Positions 5,629-10,519 of a stretch of DNA of 10,519 nt are shown here, one piece after another. Each line of letters begins with the position of its first letter. The stretch's first letter is position 1. The position numbers and the translations under genes were made by a program. The stretch spans positions 1 through 10,519 of the forward strand of contig CAMPJH010000042.1 in NCBI GenBank assembly GCA_946886845.1. The letters are read 5' to 3'. The stretch comes from an uncultured Sphingomonas sp. GTDB taxonomy: Bacteria > Pseudomonadota > Alphaproteobacteria > Sphingomonadales > Sphingomonadaceae. Under the pieces are notes generated by a model. That model ran no database searches. It was not told the origin of the DNA and saw only the letters and a program-made list of their open reading frames with translations.

Positions 5629-5722
5629 TTGCCGCCTGTTGGCGTCGTTTCCGACCCAAGGAAATCCAAGAACGCCTCGGCGGTTCGTTCGTTACAGCTT
5701 CCGACGACAGCAGGAGTTCTCC

Positions 5723-5905
5723 ATGTCCAAATTTGCAATGGCGATGGCGATCTGTGGAGCCTTGACCGCTTGTGCGACTCCGCAGGCCGACACCGCCCAG
5801 GAGCAAGCGCAAGATTGTGTGGTCCAGACGGAGGAGGCCACCGGCAGCCGCGTCGAATCGACCAGGGTCTGCCCGTCCGAAGAGCCGGGCAACAGCACGG
5901 AGTGA
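5723..5905 (+). CDS. Small lipoprotein with TGSR...VC motif, unknown function
   Basis: A 60-residue predicted lipoprotein. The N-terminal hydrophobic stretch ends in a lipobox, Leu14-Thr-Ala-Cys17, leaving a mature peptide of 44 residues. That contains Cys32 and Cys50 flanking TGSRVESTRVC (40-50), a motif I associate with short uncharacterised proteins of sphingomonads and other alphaproteobacteria; the two Cys could form a disulfide. The ATG at 5723 is chosen because CAGGAG (5711-5716) sits 6 bases upstream and the signal begins there; a longer frame from 5639 has no lipoprotein signal at its start. It is divergent from the secreted protein at 5516 and converges on the ABC operon, ending 48 bases from it with no obvious terminator. 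Confidence 0.8.
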   Translation: MSKFAMAMAICGALTACATPQADTAQEQAQDCVVQTEEATGSRVESTRVCPSEEPGNSTE

Positions 5906-5953
5906 CTTGATCGAGGCTCTTCGTACGAGTTTGTTGGCGCTTGCTGCGGCTTG

Positions 5954-6628
5954 TTATCCCATCCCGGGAATGGCCAGCTTGCGCTCCAGCCGCCGCGCGA
6001 AGAGGACGACGATCGAGACCAGCAAAAGATAGACGAACGCTGTGAAAAGGTAGGTCTCGAAGAACAGGAAGGTGCGCGACGCGACTTCCTGCATCTGCGC
6101 GAAAAATTCGATGTACTGGATCAGGAATACGATCGAGCTGTCCTTGATGTTCTGAATGGCCTGGTTGGTCAGGGACGGCACCGACATCCGCAGCGACTGC
6201 GGGGCCGTGATCAGGCGAAAAACCTGGAATCGGGAGAAGCCCTGCGCGCGGGCGGATTCCAATTCGGCCTGTTCGAGTCCCTTGTACGCGATCGTCAGAT
6301 AGCGCGCGTTGTATGCCGACACATTGAGCGTGAAGCCTAACACCGCGATCACGAAAGGCGACAGCGTCACGCCCAGATTGGGAAGGCCGTAGTACAGCAG
6401 GAACAGGAAGACGATCAGCGGTGTCCCGATGAACAGGGATATGTAGCTTTGCGTGACGAAGCGGACGAGCCGGTTCGGGCTGAGCGAAAGGCCGAAGACC
6501 CCTATCCCGCCAACCAGGCCCGTCACCGTGACCGTGATGGACAGCAGGATCGTATTCCGCAGGCCTTTCGCGATCTCGGGCCAGTAGCTGACCAGGTCGG
6601 CGAAGAACGGGAAGGCGTCGATCGGCAT
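5954..6628 (-). CDS. Polar amino acid-type ABC importer, inner-membrane permease 2
   Basis: A 224-residue permease of the HisM/GlnP-like class. Hydrophobic segments lie at about 23-47, 60-80, 90-107, 165-178 and 188-211. The cytoplasmic coupling loop that docks on the ATPase is present (the EAA loop, about 122-141, ELESARAQGFSRFQVFRLI), followed by the usual IKDSSIV segment (161-167). The protein ends in the family-typical IPG. The ATG at 6628 is one base after the ATPase stop, so translation is likely coupled; a longer upstream frame would run through the ATPase gene and is rejected. It is last in the operon, and no terminator is seen after it. The substrate is not predictable in detail; amino acids or similar polar solutes are the family norm. 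Confidence 0.9.
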   Translation of the reverse strand: MPIDAFPFFADLVSYWPEIAKGLRNTILLSITVTVTGLVGGIGVFGLSLSPNRLVRFVTQSYISLFIGTPLIVFLFLLYYGLPNLGVTLSPFVIAVLGFTLNVSAYNARYLTIAYKGLEQAELESARAQGFSRFQVFRLITAPQSLRMSVPSLTNQAIQNIKDSSIVFLIQYIEFFAQMQEVASRTFLFFETYLFTAFVYLLLVSIVVLFARRLERKLAIPGMG

Positions 6629-6629
6629 T

Positions 6630-7358
6630 CTACCCTTCGCCGCCGAAAAATTCGGCAATGACCGGTTCGGATTCCCTGTCGAGCAGGCTTTCGACGCGAT
6701 CTTCGGCGTAGACCTTGCCGCGATCGAGAAACACGACCCGGTCGGAAATATACCTTGCGAGACACAAATCGTGGGTGACGCAGAGGATCGTGACATTGTC
6801 GAGATAGAGGCGATTGATCAGCGTCACGACCTCGCGGACCATGATCGGATCGAGAGCCGAGGTCGGCTCGTCGAAGAACAGGACCTTCGGATCCATCGCC
6901 AGCGCGCGCGCGATTGCGACCCGCTGGCTCTGCCCGCCCGACAGCGCTGTCGGATACGCATTGCGCTTTTCGGCCATGCCCATGCGGTCGAGCTCGTGCA
7001 GCGCCCGTTCCTCCGCCTCGCGCTCCGGGATCTTCTTCAACCGGCGCAGTGCAAGCGTGACATTTTGCAGTACCGACATGTGGCGGTAGAGCGCGAAGTT
7101 CTGGAAGACGAAGCCGATCCGGCTGCGGAGCGCCCGAACGTCGACACCCGGGTCCGTGACGTCCTCGCCGTCGAACAGGATTTCGCCCGAAGTGGGTTCG
7201 ATGAGCCGATTGAGGCAGCGCAGCAAGGTCGACTTGCCGCAGCCGGACGGCCCCATGATGACCTTGGCCTCGCCTTCCGCGAGATCGAAGCTGACGCCGT
7301 CGAGCACGGTCTTGTCGCCGTAGGTTTTGACCAGGTTCCTGACTTCGAGAAGGGCCAT
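6630..7358 (-). CDS. Polar amino acid-type ABC importer, ATPase subunit
   Basis: A 242-residue cytoplasmic ABC ATPase of the GlnQ/HisP class. Visible motifs are Walker A GPSGCGKST (36-44), Q-loop Gln86, signature LSGGQ (139-143), Walker B VLFFDE (159-164) with D-loop SALD, and switch His196. It ends soon after the nucleotide-binding domain, so there is no methionine-type regulatory domain. The ATG at 7358 (MALLEV) matches where relatives begin; a GTG at 7373 overlaps the stop of the preceding permease as GTGA and is the alternative start. AGGAG lies just before that GTG, 14 bases before the ATG, so coupling to the upstream gene is likely either way. It lies between the two permease genes. Confidence 0.95.
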   Translation of the reverse strand: MALLEVRNLVKTYGDKTVLDGVSFDLAEGEAKVIMGPSGCGKSTLLRCLNRLIEPTSGEILFDGEDVTDPGVDVRALRSRIGFVFQNFALYRHMSVLQNVTLALRRLKKIPEREAEERALHELDRMGMAEKRNAYPTALSGGQSQRVAIARALAMDPKVLFFDEPTSALDPIMVREVVTLINRLYLDNVTILCVTHDLCLARYISDRVVFLDRGKVYAEDRVESLLDRESEPVIAEFFGGEG

Positions 7359-7369
7359 CTGTCTGGGTC

Positions 7370-8023
7370 TCACTCCTGCGCGAAGCCGGGGACGCTGTAA
7401 CGCTTCTCGATCAACCGGACGGCGACCAGCATCAGTCGGTAAATGGCGAAATAGAGAAGGCCGAGCGCGGCATAGATTTCGATCCCGCGCATGGTGGTGG
7501 CAACCAGCGCCATCGCCTGCTTGGTGATCTCGGGGATGCCCACCGTGTACGCAAAGGGCGAGAATTTGATCACGGTGGTCAGCTCGTTGACCATGCCGGG
7601 GACCGCGAAGCGCATCATTTGCGGAAGCTTGATCAGCCGCAGCGTCTGGAACCGCGAGAAGCCCATCGACTGCGCGGCGAGGACCTCGTTCGGATTGACC
7701 GCCGCCAACGCCCCGCGGAACACTTCGGAGAGATACGCGCCTGAGATCAGCCCCAGGCTCAGCATCATCGCCAGCAGCGGCGGAACGTCGATCCCGATGC
7801 CTGGAAGCCCGAAGAAAACAAGGAACAGCAGGACCAGCATGGGAATGCCGCGAAGCACATAGACGAGGGTTGAAAGCGCCCCGGACAACCAGGCGCCGCC
7901 AAGCTCGCGAGCGATGGCAATGCCAAGACCGGACAGCAGGCCGGTCGCGGCGCAGGCCAGCGTGACCAGGAGCGTGTAGCCGGCGCCGTTGAGCAGCGTC
8001 AGCAGGATGTCGAAGAACGTCAC
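7370..8023 (-). CDS. Polar amino acid-type ABC importer, inner-membrane permease 1
   Basis: A 217-residue permease related to the one at 5954-6628 and expected to form a heterodimer with it. Hydrophobic segments lie at about 14-37, 47-73, 81-99, 150-166 and 184-203. The EAA coupling loop is about 113-132 (PNEVLAAQSMGFSRFQ). Where relatives, including the second permease here, read IKDSS after the loop, this one reads IKFSPF (152-157), replacing the conserved Asp. The start is GTG at 8023, 17 bases after the binding-protein stop, with only a weak GGAT-type ribosome site. Its stop overlaps a possible GTG start of the ATPase. Confidence 0.9.
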   Translation of the reverse strand: MTFFDILLTLLNGAGYTLLVTLACAATGLLSGLGIAIARELGGAWLSGALSTLVYVLRGIPMLVLLFLVFFGLPGIGIDVPPLLAMMLSLGLISGAYLSEVFRGALAAVNPNEVLAAQSMGFSRFQTLRLIKLPQMMRFAVPGMVNELTTVIKFSPFAYTVGIPEITKQAMALVATTMRGIEIYAALGLLYFAIYRLMLVAVRLIEKRYSVPGFAQE

Positions 8024-8040
8024 GCCGCTCTATCCGGCGC

Positions 8041-8796
8041 CTATTTCATCCACTTGTCGATGATCGCCTGCTTCTTTTCCGGACCCAGTTCGTCGAGATA
8101 TTTGTCGAAATCGGCGCGCAGGGCCGATCCCTTGGGGAAGGCGAAGCCGAAGCGGTCGAAACCGGTAAAGACGTAGCTGTCCTGGATTGGCAGCTTCTTG
8201 GCGTAAACCGAGGCCACCGTGCCGTCGAGGAAGGCGAGATCGACCTGGCCGTTCTGCAGGTCGGTCAGGACTTCGTTGTAGCTCGGATAGAGCTTCACCT
8301 GGTCGGTTTTGTAAATGCCCTTGGGCTCGAGCTCGGTCTTGATGAAGTCCATGTAGGCCATGCCGCGCGGAAACCCGATCGTGTAGTTCTTCAGCGTGTC
8401 GAGATTGGAAAGCTTGATGTTGCGGTCCTTCAAGCTCACCAGGTTCCATGTGTTGTCCATGTAGGGCTTGGAGAAATCCATCACCTTGGTGCGCGGCTCG
8501 GTGATCGAAATCCCGGAAAAGGCGACGTCGGCCTTCTTGCTGACGACCGCCCCGAGCATGCCCTGCCAGTCATAGGCGGTGACGTTCATGGTGCAGCCGC
8601 GGGCCTTGCAATAGCCTTCGAACAAATCGAAATCGAGGCCCTTGGTCTGCCCGTTCTCCTCGAACAGATTGGGCGGCGAGGCCGGGCTGACGGCGACTTC
8701 GATGACCTTCGACGCTGCCTCCTTCTTGCCGCAACCGCTTATGGTGACGACCGCTAGGCCGAGCGCGAACGAGGCGAGAAATGTGCGGCGTTTCAT
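8041..8796 (-). CDS. Polar amino acid-type ABC importer, lipoprotein solute-binding protein
   Basis: A 251-residue periplasmic binding protein of family 3 (SBP_bac_3). The N-terminus MKRR, a hydrophobic stretch and the lipobox Ile19-Ser-Gly-Cys22 show it is a lipoprotein, tethered to the membrane rather than free. Family ligand-site elements are present: GLDFDLFE (53-60), SGISITEPR (94-102) with Arg102 in the position that binds the ligand carboxylate, and Asp191 in FLDGTVA, matching the Asp that binds the amino group. This supports an amino-acid-like ligand, but the exact substrate cannot be told. The ATG at 8796 overlaps the STAS gene stop as ATGA and has AGGGGG about 8 bases upstream. The permeases and ATPase follow it. 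Confidence 0.92.
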   Translation of the reverse strand: MKRRTFLASFALGLAVVTISGCGKKEAASKVIEVAVSPASPPNLFEENGQTKGLDFDLFEGYCKARGCTMNVTAYDWQGMLGAVVSKKADVAFSGISITEPRTKVMDFSKPYMDNTWNLVSLKDRNIKLSNLDTLKNYTIGFPRGMAYMDFIKTELEPKGIYKTDQVKLYPSYNEVLTDLQNGQVDLAFLDGTVASVYAKKLPIQDSYVFTGFDRFGFAFPKGSALRADFDKYLDELGPEKKQAIIDKWMK

Positions 8797-9161
8797 CTTG
8801 GTGTCCCCCTGCTTGAAATATACGGCGGTATGAAAGGAAAGAAGTCGTCCAGCCCGGCCTGGTCCAGGGCTTCGCGAACGGCTTCGCCGCCACGCACGAA
8901 ATCGAGGTTCCTTTGGCCGTCCTTGAGCGATCTGGCGAGCCGCAGGATTGCGCGAATGCCGCCGAAGTTCACGAACTCCAGCTGTTCCAGGTCGATCGTC
9001 ACGGATTTGGTCTTGGGCTGAAGCCGCTCTTCGACGGCCGAGGCGAAGTTGTCCCCATCGGCGGCTTCCATCCGGCCCTGGGGCCGAGCGATCAAACGCT
9101 CGCCCTCTTCAAGAAACTCAGCTTCCATGACGTGTTTCGAGCCGTAGGTTTCGGCATTCAT
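8793..9161 (-). CDS. STAS-domain protein heading the ABC importer operon
   Basis: A 122-residue protein consisting of a single STAS domain (about 20-110), with the pattern KSVTIDLEQLEFVNFGGI (52-69) of strand, helix-capping loop and helix. STAS proteins include anti-anti-sigma factors such as SpoIIAA, and MlaB, which binds the ATPase MlaF. The loop holding the phosphorylated Ser (Asp-Ser-Ser-Gly in SpoIIAA) reads Asn65-Phe-Gly-Gly68 here, so regulation by an RsbW-type kinase at that site is unlikely. Its stop overlaps the binding-protein ATG by four bases, indicating coupling. Start choice is unsure: ATG 9161 or ATG 9128, neither with a clear Shine-Dalgarno. No partner sigma, anti-sigma or phosphatase gene is nearby. 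Confidence 0.85.
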   Translation of the reverse strand: MNAETYGSKHVMEAEFLEEGERLIARPQGRMEAADGDNFASAVEERLQPKTKSVTIDLEQLEFVNFGGIRAILRLARSLKDGQRNLDFVRGGEAVREALDQAGLDDFFPFIPPYISSRGTPR

Positions 9162-9189
9162 GCCGCATTGCTTGGAAGGAAGCGAGCGT

Positions 9190-9295
9190 AAAGACGATGC
9201 CGCTGCGGAAGCCGGAGATCGCGTAGAAGAACGGATTGGCGTGGCTGACGTCCTAGAGTGGCGACAGCGGCGTCACGAGGATTGTTTACCGCTCC
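9190..9295 (-). pseudogene. Decayed fragment of an ABC-2 transporter permease gene
   Basis: The minus strand reads VSHANPFFYAISGFRSGI, nearly the same as VSHANPFFYVISGFRYGF in the permease at 10094-10519. At DNA level 9206-9249 matches 10221-10264 at 41 of 44 bases. Upstream of that block, about 50 bases present in the intact gene are missing and an in-frame TAG (9256-9254) interrupts the remnant, but VTPLS is still readable and weaker similarity continues to about 9295. Downstream, similarity fades near 9190. It therefore keeps only an internal piece of the gene and cannot make a permease. It is in the same orientation as the intact copy, about 1 kb away, with the TPR gene between. Confidence 0.75.
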
Positions 9296-9357
9296 CTCGA
9301 TGAGGCGTAGTTTCCATTTTGCGGGAAGGCGCTGACGAGCTTCCCGGAGGGGGCGAA

Positions 9358-10086
9358 ATGCGGCCACATTGGACAGCTTTAGGCGCGGGACTGCTTGTTT
9401 CGGTCCTCGTCGCCGCCGCGGCGCACGCGCAAACTCAGCAGCAGGTCGACTGGTGCGACAAGGAGGGTGCGACGGCGGATCAGACCATCGACGGCTGCAC
9501 CGCCATAATCAGCTCAACGGGCCAGTCGGCCAAAAGGCTCGCCAGCTCCTATAACAACCGCGGATTGGGTTATCTCCAGAAGGGTGACAACGACCGAGCG
9601 ATCGCTGATTTCAGCGACGCGATCCGACTCCAGCCCGATTATGCGTTCGCCTATGACAACCGCGGCCTCGCCTATGATGGCAAACAGGATTACGACCGCG
9701 CGATCGCCGATTTCAGCGAAGCGATCCGGCTCAAGCCAGATAATGAGTCCGTCTATATCAGCCGCGGCCTCGCCTACGGCGCCAAGCAGGATTACGACCA
9801 CGCGATCGAGGATGTCAGTAAAGCGATCCAGCTCAACCCCAATAATTGGGAGTACTATAACAATCGCGGCATCGCCTATCTGCAGAGCGGCAGGTTCAGG
9901 AGGGCGCTCGCAGACTACAACCTCGCGCTAAAGCTCGATCCGAACCCAGCGAATTTATTGTACGGCCGTGGAATCGCCAAATTGAAGACCGGGGACAGCG
10001 CCGGCGCACAGTCAGACATCTCTGCCGCGAAGGCCATCGTTCCGGACATCGCCGAGGCATTTGCCCGCATAGGAATCAAGCCGTAG
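9358..10086 (+). CDS. Exported TPR-repeat protein
   Basis: A 242-residue protein with a Sec signal peptide (1-24, ending Ala-His-Ala before Gln25), a short Cys-containing linker (Cys33, Cys47 in VDWCDKEGAT...IDGC) and five consecutive 34-residue tetratricopeptide repeats at about 64-97, 98-131, 132-165, 166-199 and 200-233. TPRs form a curved helical scaffold for protein binding, so this is probably a periplasmic adaptor; no partner is indicated. The middle repeats are very alike even at DNA level, suggesting recent internal duplication. The ATG at 9358 is chosen because CGGAGGGGG (9345-9353) lies directly upstream and the signal begins there; an in-frame TTG at 9319 adds a tail that is not signal-like. 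It converges on the ABC-2 permease with a 7-base gap. Confidence 0.85.
   Translation: MRPHWTALGAGLLVSVLVAAAAHAQTQQQVDWCDKEGATADQTIDGCTAIISSTGQSAKRLASSYNNRGLGYLQKGDNDRAIADFSDAIRLQPDYAFAYDNRGLAYDGKQDYDRAIADFSEAIRLKPDNESVYISRGLAYGAKQDYDHAIEDVSKAIQLNPNNWEYYNNRGIAYLQSGRFRRALADYNLALKLDPNPANLLYGRGIAKLKTGDSAGAQSDISAAKAIVPDIAEAFARIGIKP
9634..9837 (+). repeat. 102-bp near-identical TPR-coding units
   Basis: The stretch GATTACGACC-CGCGATCG at about 9688-9706 recurs one unit (102 bp, 34 codons) later at about 9790-9808, and CCGCGGCCTCGCCTA occurs at both 9660 and 9762. The preceding unit also shares GCGATCGC(T/C)GATTTCAGCGA. The units remain in frame. Confidence 0.6.
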
Positions 10087-10093
10087 GCACTCG

Positions 10094-10519
10094 CTAGGCC
10101 TTGATCCGCCACCCGCTTTTGAGCAGCGCGTAGCAGGCGCCGCAGAGCGCCAGGTTGAGGACCAGCAGCCCGGCCGCGCCGACCATCACCGGGGAATCGC
10201 TGACCCCCAGGAACCCGTAACGGAAGCCGGAGATCACGTAGAAGAAGGGGTTGGCGTGGCTGACCGCTCGGAACGCCGGCGACAGCTGCTCGACCGAATA
10301 GAAGGTGCCGGACAGCAGCGATAGCGGAGTGACGACGAAATTGGTGACCGCCGCCGCATGGTCGAACTTGTCCGCCCATTGCGAGGTCATCAGCCCCAAA
10401 AAGGCGAGCATCAGCGACCCCATCAGCCCGAACCACAGCACCCACAGCGGATGGGCGATCGTCACCGACACGCCGGGCCATGCCAGCATCGCCAGCCATA
10501 CCGCGAAGCCGACGAACGC
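10094..10519 (-). CDS. ABC-2 type transporter permease, C-terminal part (5' end outside window)
   Basis: The frame is open to the right edge and ends at TAG 10096-10094; about 141 residues are visible, roughly the last half of a family member of about 250-260 residues. It has hydrophobic segments and the ABC-2 block PLSLLSGTFYSVEQL, followed by VSHANPFFYVISGFRYGFLG, which closely resembles the YadH/NodJ/DrrB exporter permeases. These pair with a separate ATPase to export drugs, polysaccharides or lipids; that ATPase would be expected beyond the right edge. The protein ends in a final membrane segment and a basic tail (KSGWRIKA). Substrate unknown. A decayed relative lies at 9190-9295. Confidence 0.88.
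   Translation of the reverse strand, partial: AFVGFAVWLAMLAWPGVSVTIAHPLWVLWFGLMGSLMLAFLGLMTSQWADKFDHAAAVTNFVVTPLSLLSGTFYSVEQLSPAFRAVSHANPFFYVISGFRYGFLGVSDSPVMVGAAGLLVLNLALCGACYALLKSGWRIKA

Noticed and set aside
5954..6796. Extended permease 2 starting at 6796
   Set aside because: The first 56 residues are an alternate frame of the ATPase gene; family homology starts at Met 6628, one base after the ATPase stop.
9158..9367. A 69-codon minus-strand open frame between the STAS and TPR genes
   Set aside because: It is out of frame with the ABC-2 relic that explains this DNA, and has no ribosome site or domain.
1..10519. Insertion sequences, CRISPR arrays, tRNA or rRNA genes
   Set aside because: No transposase frame, terminal inverted repeats, regular spacer arrays or cloverleaf-like sequences were seen on either strand.

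Overview
The window looks like a stretch of chromosome from a high-GC alphaproteobacterium, most likely a sphingomonad (Sphingomonas or a close relative). The clues are the lipB / queC-queE / argD-hslO housekeeping content, several very small Ala/Asn-rich or Cys-pair lipoproteins, a DUF3617-like exported protein, and genes that start with no visible Shine-Dalgarno sequence. This assignment rests on protein character and gene order only; no rRNA or other marker gene is present.

Layout, left to right. (1) 1-221: the 3' end of lipB, reading right. (2) 324-898: two small, acidic, Asn/Ala-rich lipoproteins in tandem, separated by a pair of hairpins ending in a strong intrinsic terminator. (3) 903-2221, minus strand: queC and queE, overlapping by ATGA (7-deazaguanine/queuosine synthesis). 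They are preceded by about 120 bases with four hairpins in series, which may hold a small RNA or an attenuated leader. (4) 2387-3720, minus: a DUF3617-like secreted protein and hslO (Hsp33). (5) 3757-4947, minus: argD. (6) 5094-5905: a secreted Gly/Tyr-repeat protein (minus) divergent from a small lipoprotein (plus), with operator-like direct repeats between them. (7) 5954-9161, minus: a five-gene unit encoding a STAS-domain protein, a lipoprotein solute-binding protein, a permease, an ATPase and a second permease. It is tightly packed and looks like one polar-amino-acid-type ABC importer operon headed by a STAS protein. (8) 9190-9295: a decayed fragment of an ABC-2 exporter permease. (9) 9358-10086: an exported TPR protein, convergent with (10) an ABC-2 permease that runs off the right edge and is the closest visible relative of the relic.

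How the genes work together. QueC and QueE act in the same pathway (QueE makes CDG, QueC converts CDG to preQ0). The importer genes form a complete set: a membrane-anchored binding protein, two permeases and one ATPase. The STAS gene is translationally coupled to the binding protein but lacks the serine used in SpoIIAA-type partner switching, so a structural or ATPase-regulating role, like MlaB with MlaF, is one hypothesis.

The parts most worth a second look are the structured region ahead of queC, the STAS-headed importer operon, and the ABC-2 relic next to it. No tRNA, rRNA, CRISPR array, transposase or insertion sequence is visible, and no gene-free stretch exceeds 300 bases.
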